Shown piece by piece: positions 36,128 to 47,097 of a stretch of 64,000 nt of DNA; position 1 is the first letter of the stretch, and every line of letters starts with the position of its first letter. The DNA lies in contig WHUX01000033.1 of NCBI GenBank assembly GCA_015179025.1, forward strand, positions 124,001 to 188,000. The letters are read 5' to 3'. The position numbers and the translations under genes were made by a program. This DNA is from Terfezia claveryi. Taxonomy: Eukaryota; Ascomycota; Pezizomycetes; Pezizales; Pezizaceae. The notes under the pieces were generated by a model. That model was not told the origin of the DNA. It did no database searches and worked only from the letters and a program-made list of their open reading frames with translations.

Positions 36128-36292
36128 TGTTAGTGATTGAATGCCATACATTTATTCATTCTGCTCATGCCTTGCTATTCCATATGCAGCGACCTTTGGC
36201 TTGCAGATCTTAAGGCAAGCAACAGCAGTAATCTTCGGCCTGCAAATCTTATAGCAAGCAATGGCCTTCTCAGGTATTGTATGCTTTAGCCT
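36128..36292 (+). repeat. Copia 3' LTR, part 1
   Basis: First 165 bp of the 3' LTR, beginning TGTTAGTGATT just after the polypurine tract. It ends in AGCCT, the left copy of the Gypsy target duplication. Confidence 0.88.
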
Positions 36293-36768
36293 TGTCACAA
36301 TCATGTACTCAGTTGTCTTTGTCATTACCTGCAATCGCAGGTGATAGGTTATCGTTACCTTACTTAGCTTCCAAGATAGAGATTTTGGGAAGCTTATTCC
36401 TTCCATTATCCTAGCCCGGAATTATGTATATATATAGCCTCTTTCCCTTATACTATCATTGGATCCCTATCCAACATCTTGTATACTGAATACAGGACCT
36501 TACCTCTCCCAATGCTTGTGCACCTCCCCTGTGCACTTCATTGTTTTGTGAACAGCTCTGCAGCACAGTTGCCTTCCTCTGACATATGTGGTAACTGCTT
36601 CCACGTGTCTCATACCCCTTACCCTCTGCCTCTCTTACTTCTAGCCCTTGCCCCCCATCTCAGCCTTTCCTTAGTCACACACGTAGTGTTCCTATATATG
36701 TCTTACCCTAGCCCTGCCCTTGCCCTGGCTTACCCCTTAGTCGCTTTATCCCTAGAGCCATTATTACA
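36293..36768 (+). repeat. Gypsy 5' LTR (476 bp)
   Basis: TATATATAG near 36,429 is a plausible TATA element. Compared with the 3' LTR it is richer in A and T at many C/T and G/A differences. Confidence 0.9.
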
Positions 36769-36804
36769 CTACATTAGATCCTCTGAACCAACTGGTACGC
36801 AATC

Positions 36805-37998
36805 ATGTCAGGAGCAGCTTCCCCCTTACCTACTGTCAGGTTTCAGACCTAGAGGAACTCCCCTATACCCTCAGGCCCAAACGAATTAAATGCCTATCGT
36901 CGAGAGGTCATCAACATCTTTAAGGCTATGGATGCCATCAGAGCCGAACTTGGCAATGGCTTGGTCATGGCTGAATGAAAACTGAGATCCGCCGATGAAG
37001 AAATCACAGTACTCCAAAACAACCTTGACAATGCTACCATCACTCTGGCCAATGAGCGAACCATAATCCAGACTCTCAACCGCGCTATGGCCGCTATATC
37101 GGCAACCCTACCCTCCGCACTAACCACCAAAATCGAAAGTATTCCAACCCCCCATAAATTCAATAGGTATAGGGCTTGCCTCTGAGGCTGGAAGAACTCG
37201 GTAAACCTCAAACTCAATAGGGACTCAGCCAGATTCCTATTCAAGCAACACCGATTGGCTTATGTCTTTGCCCTGCTAGAGGGTAAGGCAGTAGATCAAA
37301 TCCAGCTATATATTCTTGAGACTGAGATTAAGCTAGATGGTATACTGGCACTCTTTGCTATTTTGGACAGGGCTTTTGGGGACCCTAATGTTGTAGGCAT
37401 AGCTAGCCGAGCCTTCTGAGCCCTGAAACAATGTAATTCAGATCTGTCCACATATGTGGTAGAATTCTCCAGGCTGGCAGCAGAAGTATTGTGGAATGAC
37501 CAGTCAAAGCTGGAGCAGTTCTAGGAGGGACTGAATGACGAGCTTTAACAAGTTATGGTCACCCTTCCAGAGATCAAGAGTCTCGACGAATTAATCGACC
37601 AGGCATCCAGTGTAGAACAATGAATGGCTAGGTTGAGACACCGCCCTACCTTCCACCCTGCCACCTACTTACCTTAGCAACTACAACAATAGCACCACTA
37701 ACAGCAACCAACCCCCAAGCCTGCCTAAGTTCCGGCCTCAGCTAACAAACCTGCATACCCATCATTGGTTACAGGAGGGACTACCCCTATAGATCTCTCG
37801 TCTGAGAGACCCCGCCTCACTCAGGAGGAAAGGGACCGCTGCCGCACTAATGGTTTATGCATTATATGTAAAAAGGGGGACCACTTCATTGTGGCATGTT
37901 TCCTCTGCAAGAACCGCTCCTTGGCTGCTTATGCCATATCCGAATTACGGATTGAAGAAGCTGGTGAAGAGCCGGAAAAAGGGGAGTACCTTGCCTAG
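36805..37998 (+). pseudogene. Gypsy gag with CCHC knuckle, broken
   Basis: ATG at 36,805 starts a frame broken by about ten TAG/TGA/TAA codons. Recognisable parts are a coiled-coil segment (ADEEITVLQNNLDNA), the retrotransposon gag core (RFLFKQHRLAYVFALLEGKA, AFGDPN, VEFSRLAAEV, LPEIKSLDELIDQA) and the knuckle CIICKKGDHFIVAC (C-x2-C-x4-H-x4-C) near 37,855. The knuckle binds the RNA genome in this family. Confidence 0.87.
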
Positions 37999-38039
37999 TT
38001 ACTGACACTAGCAAGGGACCTGCCTAGAGTTATTTATCT

Positions 38040-41000
38040 TTGTCTGCGTTTTCTTTACCTACATCTATGTCTGTTGATAAGTGTCACCTGTTTAGTGAGC
38101 ACTTTATTGTACCTATAACTGTCAAGTTCAATGATAAAACAGGGGTTACATTAGCTCTTATAGATTGTTATACTTTAGGAATAGCATTCATTGACCAGAC
38201 CTTCGTCAGTAAAAACTCTATACCAACCTATAAGCTAAAGACCCCCCGCCTTCTTGATATCATTGACGGCTGCCCTATCTCTTCTGAGGTGATTATTGAC
38301 CTCATGTGCTTGCCTAGTGCCATAGGTGATCACTCGGAAGATCTCCCAATATTTGTAACCAACCTAAAGTAACCAATTGTCCTTGAGATCTCCTGGCTTA
38401 GGATACATGATGTATCAATTAGTTTCGGCTCTTACACCTTGCGATTCAACAGCCTTTATTGTAAAAAAAACTGTGGAGATCTAAAAACTACTATCACTAG
38501 GCTGTACGCATTGCCACCCCCAATAATCCACCCAACTCAAGTGGTACTCCCGCCTGTATACATTAATGCCCCCATTCCTCCTGTTACCTCTATTCTCCCA
38601 GTTTCCCCAATATCCCCCGCCTCCACAAAACCCCTGAATATTAACTTTATTGGAGCAGGAGCCTTCACTTATCTCATCAGGAGGTATAAGCTCAAGGCAC
38701 ATACCCTCTCAATTTATGAGATCAATCTGTAAATTAACAAGACTAGGCTTAAGGAGGAGTGGAAATCCTTGGTTCCAGATGAGTACTATGAGTTTATTGA
38801 TTTGTTCTCAGAAAAGGCCGCAGAAAAGCTTGCCCCCCATCAACTATACAACCATACAATCCTACTGATTGAAGAAAAAACTCCCCCTTATAGCCCCCTC
38901 TATGGAATATCCTGAGCGGAATTAAAGGCTCTAAAGAAGTACCTGGAGGAGAACTTGAATAAGAACTTCATTCGACATAGCTTTTCCTTGGCGGGTACTC
39001 CTGTACTATTCGTGAAGAAATTGGATAGCTTTCTCCAGTTGTGTGTTGATTACCGGGGCCTAAACGAGATAAAAGTCAAAAACAAGTACTCCCTACCCCT
39101 AATCCAGGAGAAATTAGCCAGGCTCTCCAAGGCTAAATAGTTCACCAAACGGGATTTGAGAGGGGCTTACTACCTGGTATGGATCACCGAGGGGGAGGTG
39201 TGGAAAACTGCTCCGAATATGATATGGCCATTTTAAGTATAATATGATGCCTTTTGGCCTAACCAATACTCCTGTCTCCTTTAAGCACTTCATCAATGAC
39301 ACCTTGCGGGACTTCTTTGGTGTGTTTTGCACAGTTTACCTGGACGATATCCTAATATACTTAGACTCCCTAGTGGAAAACAAAGTCCATATGAGGCAGG
39401 TGCTAAAGAAGTTGGAGAAGGCTAGATTATACCTGAAACCAGAGAAATGCAAGTTTCATGTGCAAGAAGTCAAGTATTTGGGGTTAATCATCACTACAGA
39501 AGGTATCAGGATAGACCCCACCAAGATCACTACTATCCAGGAATAGCAAACCCCAGCAAATCTCAAGGATGTCCAAGCCTTCCTGAGGTTCGCTAACTTT
39601 TACCAGTAGTTAATTCTAGAGTATTCAAAGATCGTAGCCTCCCTCACTATCCTAACCAAAAAAGATCGGTATTTCGACTGGAATCCAAAAGCCCAATCTG
39701 CTTTCCAGAACCTTAAGGAAGTCTTCTGCTCAGTACCGATTCTCACCTATTTCAACTCTGACAAGGAGTGTGTTGTCGAAACCGATGCTTCCGACTATGT
39801 TTCCGAGGGAATTCTGTCACAGAACAATGATAACAGTATCCTCCTACTTCTCGAAAAAACACTCCTCGGCTGAATGCGATTACAAGATTTATGACAAAGA
39901 ACTGATAGCCATTGTGTAAGCTTTTGAGGAATAGAGGCCATACTTGGTGTTAGCCAAAGGGATTATTGAGGTACTGTCCAATCATAAGAACCTCGATTAT
40001 TTCACCACCACCAAACTGCTTAACTGACGGCAGACCAGGTGGTCAGAGTTCTTATCTTAGTTCAATTTCAAGATCAAATACCGGCCAGGAAAGGCTGGGG
40101 GGAAACCGGATACCTTGACTAGGAGATCAGGAGATCTCCCTAAAGTGGTGGATGAAAGGCTAAAATACCAAAATCAGGTGGTATTGAAGCCCGAAAACCT
40201 CGATCTGGCGGCTAATGTTCTTGCTGAAGCTGAGGCTAATACGGAGGCTGATGCGGAAGATGAAGCAGAGGCTAATGCTGAAGCTAAGGCTAATGCTGAA
40301 GCTAAAGCTAATGCTGAAGCTGAGGCTTATGGGGAGGCTGAGGCGAGAGCTGACCTCCGACAACTGGTGAGACAGGCATGCGAGGATGACCCCCTGGCTA
40401 AGAAAATTATTACTGCAGTAGATTCTAGCCAGTGCCGCCATTCCAAGATCTCTCTGGCTGAGTGTACCATCTAGGAGGGCCTTCTATACCACCGCGAATG
40501 GCTCTATATACCAAAAGGAGAAGGGTTAAGGCTAAGACTGATCGAGGAGCACCACAACACCTTGGTGGCAGGTCACCCTAGAGTGGCCAAGACACTAGAG
40601 CTTCTGTCTAGGGAATATACCTTGATTGACTAGCAGAAAGACATGGAGCAGTACATACGGAATTGCCATGTATGCAAATGGGCTAAGCCTGTCCGCCATG
40701 CCTCATATGGCACTCTAAAGTCTCTGGATATCCCTGATCGGCCATAGCTTCACCTGACCATGGATTTCGTGACGGGATTGCTGGAAGACTCGGGATTCAT
40801 CACCATCCTGATAGTGGTGGATTAGTTGACAAAGATGAGGCATGTTGTACCTTTTCGAGACACTTATTATGCTCAGGAGCTGGCCAACCTCTACCTCAAC
40901 AACGTGTTCCGGTATCATGGGCTCTCCAAATCCATTGTGTCCGACCATAGCCCTTAGTTTACCTCGGATTTTTGGAGAGCCTTCTGTGAGCTTCTGGAGG

Positions 41001-41814
41001 TTAAAGTACATTTGTTCACAGCATATCACTTCCAGACAAACGGGCAATCGGAGAAGATGAACACTATTATGGAGCAATATTGGTGGGCCTTTATCAATTA
41101 CCAGTAGGATAACTGGGTTTCGTTGCTGGCTACCTGTGAGTTTGCCTTAAATAACTAGTTCTCAGAATCCTCCAAAATGTCACCTTTCCTGGCTAACTAT
41201 AGTTGGCACCCCCGGTTCGTGGATGCCCTGGCGCCCCTGCAAAAAGCCCACCCCCCAGCTAAGAAGTTCACGGTTGAGATCGCTGAACTCTACCGTACCC
41301 TGAAAGCTGAGCTGGGATATGTACAAGCCAGGCAAGCTGAGTATGCCAATGGATCACAGCTGCTAGCCCCCAGATACCAGCAAGGGGACAAGGTATGGCT
41401 CTCCAGCCAGCACTTCCGGACAGAGTGGCCATCTCGCAAACTCAACTACAAGTTTTTGGGTCCATTCGAGGTGTTGGCCACTGTGAGTACTCATGCCTAT
41501 TAACTGAGGTTCCCCAAGGACATCAAACGCCACCCAGTTGTCCATGTCTCCGAGATTGAGCCCGCCGAGGAGAACCCTCTTCCAGGACAGAAATACCCCC
41601 TACCCCCTCCCGTAGTTATCGAAGGTGAGGAGGAATGGGAGGTTGAGGAGGTACTAGACTCGCGGAAGAGGTATGGACGTTTGCAGTATAAGGTCAAATG
41701 GCTGGGGAATGAGGAGGCTACTTGGCAACCCGCAGAGGACTTGGAGAATGCGCAGGATTTGGTCACCCTATTCCACCAGCAATACCCAAGGAAGCCTCGC
41801 CCAATGGAATGATA
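38040..41814 (+). pseudogene. Gypsy pol: PR, RT, RNase H, integrase, chromodomain
   Basis: Protease-like segment at 38,100-38,370 (TLALIDCYTLGIAFID; the usual DSGA is altered to DCYT). RT has [42 protein letters not shown] and catalytic VYLDD (YLDD at 39,337-39,348). RNase H shows VETDASDYVSEGILSQ near 39,780. Integrase has an HH-CC zinc part (HHNTLVAGHP, CHVCKWAKP), TMDFVTGL, and the SDHSPxFTSDFW motif near 40,940. A C-terminal chromodomain (EVEEVLDSRKRYGRLQYKVKW, WQPAEDL) lies at about 41,640-41,760. Chromodomains direct integration to heterochromatin. An Ala/Glu-rich repeat (40,205-40,360) sits between RNase H and integrase. Numerous TAG/TGA codons, few frameshifts. Confidence 0.88.
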
Positions 41815-41849
41815 TTGTGCCTTTTGAGAGTCATATGGTGGGGCCCATC

Positions 41850-41925
41850 CGACTCTCGTTCTTCTCATTCTTCTCGTTCTTCTGGTTCTTCTCGTTCTTC
41901 TCATTCTTCTTGTTGTTTGGAGTTG
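41850..41925 (+). repeat. TTCTTC/TCGTTCTTC simple repeat
   Basis: A degenerate 6- to 9-bp pyrimidine repeat lies just downstream of the chromodomain and upstream of the 3' LTR. Confidence 0.8.
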
Positions 41926-42027
41926 GGGCCCTTGTCGTTGCCTTTGTTGTTGTTTCCTATGTTAATTTTGCCGGTTGTCGTACCCAGGCCTCCTAGTCGC
42001 TGGAGCTCCAGCCTAAAGGGGGAATAG

Positions 42028-42551
42028 TGTCACAACCGTGTGCTCAGTTGTCTTTGTCATCACCTGCGATCACAGGTGATGGGTTATTGTCATTGTTGCC
42101 TTTGTCATCACCTGCAATCGCAGGTGATAGGTTATCGTTACCTTGCTTGGCTTCCGAGATAGGGATCTTGGGAACCTTATTCCTTCCGTTGTCCTAGCCC
42201 GGAATTATGTATATATATAGCCCCTGTCCCTCGTACTGTCGTTGGATCCCTATCCAACGTCTTGTATACCGAATACAGGACCTTGCCTCTCCCAGCGCTT
42301 GTACACCTCCCTTGTGCACCCCCTTGTCTCGTGAACAGCTCTGCAGCACAGTTGCCTCCCTCCGACACACGCGGTAACTGCCTCCGCGTGTCTCGTGCCC
42401 CTTGCCCTCTGCCTCTCTTGCCTCTTGCCCTTGCCCCCCGTCCCAGCCTTCCCCTGGTCACATACGTAGTGTTCCTACGTATATCTTACCCTAGCCCTGC
42501 CCTTGCCCCGGCATACCCCTTGGTCGCTTTGTCCCTAGAGCCGTCGTTACA
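42028..42551 (+). repeat. Gypsy 3' LTR (524 bp)
   Basis: Carries two copies of a 48-bp unit starting TTTGTCATCACCTGC at about 42,053 and 42,101; the 5' LTR has one. Retains CpG-containing blocks (ACACGCGG, CCGCGTGT) that are changed in the 5' LTR. Confidence 0.9.
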
Positions 42552-42884
42552 GGCCTTCACAGGCATTGCGTGCTCTGGCCTGCAGATCATATGGCAAGCA
42601 TCGGCCTTCACAGGCATTGCGTGCTTCGGCCTTCACAGGCATTGCGTGCTACTCATATGTCCTTCTTCTTCTTCACTTTCTTATGTATGTTCATTCATGT
42701 ATATATATCTCGTTCATTTCCTGTTGGATAGAGATAGAATAATCACACAACAACGCATCTCTTCGCTGCAATACAGCTCTCACTTCTTCATATCTCTACG
42801 TGACAATCTCACTTCGCACATTCGTATTATCCTTCAGTGGACATTTGGATCTCACTGCTGCACCTACCTCCTTTATCTCTTAAA
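42552..42884 (+). repeat. Copia 3' LTR, part 2
   Basis: Starts with GGCCT (right copy of the Gypsy target duplication) and ends CTCTTAAA, followed by TGTCC, the Copia target duplication. Confidence 0.88.
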
Positions 42885-42889
42885 TGTCC

Positions 42890-43484
42890 CACCCTGATAG
42901 AATACTCCATGAACAACATTACAACACCTAAATGGAATGCTATTGGCAACAAACCACCCGAAGTTCCAATGTCCCCATCTGGCGATTCAGGTGGTCTAAA
43001 TCGAATTTATTGTTTTATATACAGGAATAGCTCGTTCAATCTTCCACCATCAAAAATATAGAATAAGTTGGAGAAATTGCAGTGGAAAGTTAGCAGCAAC
43101 CTCACAAATATTCGCTTATTAGATCCGGGCGTCGTGGAATTTGGAGGAAGGCGGAACCTGGGAAGAAGTGCTTGGGATAAGAGGCAATTCTAGAAACAAA
43201 CTACTACCGAATTTGCAGGGGATGTCGAGGCTGCGGCGATCATTGGTACAACTACGGGGCAAATCAGTCTGATTAAAATCCATGCTCCTTTCTGATTAAT
43301 TCCACGATAATATGCTTTGAATCATGTAATGCTTCACTAGCTATGCTCCTATACCTTCATCACTTTCTGGTGATGCAGTCTCTTGTCCTAGTGGTTATTT
43401 AAACTGCTCAAAGTCTTGCCTATATTGAAAAAGTACCAGAACAATCCAGTGCAATTCAACCATCCGTTGCGCATATGATCACTC
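42890..43484 (+). pseudogene. Unidentified decayed ORF
   Basis: From ATG at 42,912 a frame reads NKPPEVPMSPSGDSGGLNR and, after TAG near 43,060, KLEKLQWKVSSNLTNIRLL, then another TAG near 43,189 and a stop near 43,294. It was contiguous with 25,880-26,564 before the Copia insertion. I do not recognise the product. Confidence 0.4.
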
Positions 43485-43737
43485 CACCTCTAGCATGCAG
43501 CTCGAACATTACTTAAGAATGGGGCAATTCTAAAATGCCCCCATTGTTAAGTAATGTACACGGCAGGGCAATCCCACCCACGCTAAAATAACTTCTTGGC
43601 ACACATTATGTCTTCAGGCTGGGTGGCGAAGACTGTTCGTGCACGCAAACTTTAGTCTTCCGTGCTGATAATAAAGACTACTACGTGCCGTGCAATATTT
43701 GTCTTCCGTGTTGATAATGAAGACTGCTACGTGCCAT
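43485..43737 (+). repeat. Left terminal inverted repeat of the KDZ element
   Basis: Begins CACCTCTAGCATGCAGCTCG. Positions 43,506-43,557 are themselves an imperfect palindrome (ACATTACTTAAGAATGGGG with its complement). It then carries direct repeats of about 54 bp containing GTCTTCCGTG...GATAAT and CTACGTGCCGTGCAATATTT, which continue past the inverted repeat to about 43,800. Confidence 0.93.
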
Positions 43738-44506
43738 GCAATATTTGTCTTCCGTCTTGATAATGAAGACTACTACGTGCCGTGCAATATTTGTCTTCAA
43801 GCTGGAAATGTAGACTACTTCGCTCATTTAATAACATCATGATTATTTTACCTTCCACTCCGTGCTTGAAGATTTCACGTCACGTGCTCGATTTGAGCAC
43901 TGCTGTCGCCATGATATGATGGCTTCAACTCTACAATTGTGATTGAAGATGCTGACCGCCGTCTTCTTCTCTATGGTCAATACTGCCTCCATTGCGTTTT
44001 CTACTCCAATTGCGAAATTAAGACCAGGTGATTAAGACAATCTGTATTGTTCTCCTACCACCCTGGGCTAGGTGCCCTTGACAAGTCAAGTAACTACCAT
44101 ATACATCTCGGCCTGTTGACTTCATATGAATTGATATGACTGTCAATGAATATGTAATGTAATATAATTTCAAGGGGCAGAACAAATCCACTCGAAAGAT
44201 ATCGAGTGATGTTATATGCACTGATATGTATGACCTGAATTATTGGTAGGATATGATATGATGCTATATGTGTTCATATGATGGCATATTTCTACCTGGT
44301 TTTTTAGCGAACTACGCATGGCATGGTTGCATATGTGTGCGAATTATTTTGCTTAGGTGGGTTGCTGACTGTTTATTTCTTTCTTCTCCTTCACCCAAAC
44401 TTGGTATCCACATAGTATACACACATCCCTACACCACCCTGCCCTATATATCTCTATCACCGTGATCTCTTTATACAACGCAACGATCGAATACCAATCA
44501 CTAAAT
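43738..44506. other. Subterminal region, left
   Basis: Further copies of the TIR direct repeat to about 43,800, then AT-rich sequence with many CATATG motifs (44,120-44,290). No gene is seen. TATATA at about 44,445 lies 60 bp before the ATG of gene A. Confidence 0.5.
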
Positions 44507-45736
44507 ATGGAATGCTCAGTGCCTGGCTGTACTAAATCCTATAAAGGGAAGTCGGCAAATAGCAGCTTACAGCGACACCTGAAGGCATTACACAAAGACT
44601 ATGTACTTCAGAGTAATGAACAATAGCCTGTACGAGACCCCAAGACTGTACGTAAAGAAATCAATGCTCAGTATAAAGCCAAATACCCTCGCCGTGGACT
44701 CGCCTTGACCAGGATGAAGCAAATCAAAGGTTTGGCTGAGGAGCTTTTAGAGAAGGAAAACCTAGCTCGGAAGCCTCAAAGATTGCTTCCACCAGTACTG
44801 AACGCAATGGTTGATGAAAGAAATGTGTATTGGATCTTAGAGGAGAGATATGGTCTATTTGTGGGCAGGTTAAAAAGGATATATGATTGGAACTGGGCGG
44901 CGAAAGTATGTATAGAGCGCAATTGGCATATATCATTCTGGATTGTTAACAGAAGCTATGTAGAAAGTTGCCCGATTCTCAAAGCAACCCATATTCGATG
45001 AGGAGGTTGGAGATGAATGGGAAGTATATTTGAGCTACAGCCTGCAGATCCTGGAATACCGAAGTCAAATGAAGGACTACCAGGCTTCAGAGGAAGCATT
45101 TGATTATAGACTTCAACTTTAGAAAGAAGACTACACGGCCACCAGGACAACGCGAATTCAGGAGGAAGCCGAGATACTGTATAGACAGAAGTATGAGTCA
45201 CAATACCAGGATGATTATGACTATGAAGCTAGGGATAATAGTACTACCGGTCCCAAGCATAGACTAAGCCTAGGCAAGAGCAACTATCCAGAACCTGACA
45301 TTCTCCCAGAGGTTTTAGCTTGGCGGGTACAAGGTATTTTGCCAGAGTTGGGCCGGTTGATAGTGTCTGATGAGTCTACACTTCTGCGTGCTGCAACTAG
45401 ACTTGGGATTCTCAGAGCGAATGGGGGGGCAGAAGCTGCTTTTACGAGTGAATGGTTAGGCCCAGGGTATTATGGTCATAAAGGTTTGTCTTACCTGATG
45501 TTAACACAGGTATATTAACTATTGCTAACAGTTTAAAAGCCGAGGATACACTTCTAGAACTAGCCTTCCAGGTCCAGGAAAGGATCCCGAAGGCTCCAAT
45601 AGAAACTACACCAGTAAGGTGGTTCCAATTTGTTATAGTTCCGGAGTTACTGAATTTGTTGATTATGGAAGATCTCGAGATTGCATATGAGGAGGCAAAT
45701 GAAGTGAGATTACAAAGTACAGTCGAAGAGTTGTGA
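44507..45736 (+). pseudogene. KDZ passenger gene A: C2H2 zinc-finger protein
   Basis: ATG at 44,507 starts CSVPGCTKSYKGKSANSS followed by LQRHLKALH, a single C2H2 finger (C-x4-C ... H-x4-H) in the first 33 residues, like the DNA-binding fingers of chromatin and transposon proteins. TAG at 44,624 interrupts the frame. The frame continues with a basic-helical segment (RMKQIKGLAEELLEKE). A 58-bp GT-AG intron (44,906-44,963) joins in frame to EEVGDEWEVYLSYSLQ. A second TAG lies at 45,120. A one-base deletion in a T run at 45,485-45,487 shifts the frame for the last 83 codons, ending in TGA at 45,734. Beyond the finger there is no recognised domain. Role unknown; it may bind element or host DNA. 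Confidence 0.65.
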
Positions 45737-45815
45737 GGAACCTGAGCAGGAGAGCAATTGTAGTTAGTATGCACCGGCGATGGTTGCATATGGGTGGGAA
45801 GTTCTTGTAGTGGTA

Positions 45816-45977
45816 GCTCTCCTCCTACCTTAGTTAATAGTTATGTATACCTAGTTGCGTACGGGTTTGGCAGATTAAGTTGCCTCGCCATTGAATCCAC
45901 CCGGGTTTCCGGGTGGCTCCTCATGGCCCCCCTGATAGGGCCGCATTGGAGTAACAAGTATATAAAAAAAAAAAAGA
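45816..45977 (+). mobile_element. 5'-truncated LINE copy inside the KDZ element
   Basis: A 162-bp insert matches the LINE 3' UTR (TTGAATCCACCCGGG, GTGGCTCCTCATGG, GGAGTAACAAGTATAT) and ends in an A run. TTGTAGTGGTA at 45,805-45,815 and TTGCAGTGGTA at 45,978-45,988 are the target duplication with one C/T difference. It shows that LINE activity postdates arrival or assembly of the KDZ element. Confidence 0.87.
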
Positions 45978-46235
45978 TTGCAGTGGTACCTAGCTCGAGA
46001 AATGTAAATCGTTTATCGTATTACTACTATAAGGTTGTTTGTTAATGATAGGGAGCCAAGCATTCATTAAATCTTGATTGTGCACTTATGTTTGTGTATG
46101 TCCTCCTATGTAGTTTGGTTATGTTTAATAATCACCGCTGCCTTTTCAACATTCTATAACAACCACATATTCCATCAGGCGAGGCCCTCGATAACTCACC
46201 TATACCCACAGACACCCATCAGTAAATCAATTAGA

Positions 46236-47023
46236 ATGTCTAATGTTGAAGAAGTGGAAGGTGATGAGTTTGAAATCAAAAGCAAAGAGATTGTGGAAAC
46301 CTTCGTTCAAGGAATTCGGGGTTTATGTACTGAACAAGGAAAGGACTTCAGATATACAATGAATGATATCGTGAAGGGCCTACCTACTATAGCTATGAGA
46401 ACCAGGACATATAAGCCAAATGCCTGGAACATGAGCCTGGGAGTGGCTGCAAAGGAGATGCCAGCCGAATTGAAGAAAGGTGGTAAAGAGCTACGAGGCC
46501 AACTGGCCAGGTATGCTAAGGAGCATGTATACACTGCGGAAAGAAAAGAGGAACTCGATGACATAGTTGAAGCGGAGAAGCAAGATCTTGTTTATGGGGT
46601 TAAAATTGTCACAGACCTAGTAGTGAAGGCACGGAAAAAGGCCTTGAAAGCATTGTCCAACTCGGTAAGTAACTAGCCAATCGCAAAGCCAATCCGAAAG
46701 GGTACTGGTAGATAGAGCACTCTTAACTAACCTATACCTTACAGTGTAATTATGCTCAGGAGTTAGGGATTCATATAATCTTAATGGCAGCTTCTTCAGA
46801 AGATAAACTGCATATTGCAACTGAGGGGCTTGTGGAGAAGTTTGCCGTCCTCCAGGACGTCAAAAAGGTTGGTATTCCGCAGTTTGAGCTGCTCATTCGT
46901 GGTGGAATGATTGAAGAGGAAGCCAGGGAGGCTGTAGCTCAAAAAGCGGTTAAAAGTAGAGACCAAGCAAGGAAAGAATGTACTAATGCTTTACTGAAGG
47001 CAATAAGTGAGTTAGTCCTGTAA
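46236..47023 (+). CDS. KDZ passenger gene B: helical protein, unknown
   Basis: Exon 1 46,236-46,664, a canonical 80-bp intron (GTAAGT ... ACTAAC ... TTACAG; 46,665-46,744) and exon 2 46,745-47,023 give about 236 codons with no stop, so this is the best preserved passenger gene. Upstream codons in the same frame reach back to 46,074, but the ATG at 46,236 follows a typical leader and opens MSNVEEVEGDEFEIK. The protein is charged and almost entirely helix-like (EELDDIVEAEKQDL, EEEAREAVAQKAVKSRDQA). There is no membrane segment or known motif. Function unknown. Confidence 0.6.
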
Positions 47024-47097
47024 TTCTCCCGGTCTCTAATACCTTTAACTTACACTACTTCAATCAAGACGAACAGATAAAATGCCCAAATAAACCG

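Larger units (their letters stand above)
36293..42551 (+). mobile_element. Chromodomain Gypsy retrotransposon inside the Copia LTR
   Basis: LTRs begin TGTCACAA and end TTACA: 36,293-36,768 (476 bp) and 42,028-42,551 (524 bp). The 48-bp excess on the right is one extra copy of a TTTGTCATCACCTGC block. Target duplication AGCCT/GGCCT (36,288-36,292 and 42,552-42,556) differs by one transition. The interior has gag with a zinc knuckle and pol in the order protease, RT, RNase H, integrase, chromodomain, the arrangement of fungal chromoviruses. All reading frames carry stops. Confidence 0.93.
26565..42884 (+). mobile_element. Copia retrotransposon carrying three nested insertions
   Basis: LTRs are 493 bp each: 26,565-27,057, and 36,128-36,292 plus 42,557-42,884. 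The 3' LTR is split by the Gypsy element, and its two parts add up to exactly 493 bp when one copy of the 5-bp duplication is counted. Target duplication is TATCC (26,560-26,564) and TGTCC (42,885-42,889), differing by one transition. A polypurine tract GGAGGGG precedes the 3' LTR. Removing the solo LTR (27,561-28,790), the Tc1 element (31,288-34,022) and the Gypsy (36,293-42,551) leaves about 6.1 kb, a normal Copia size. The order gag, integrase, RT, RNase H is that of Copia. Confidence 0.93.
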
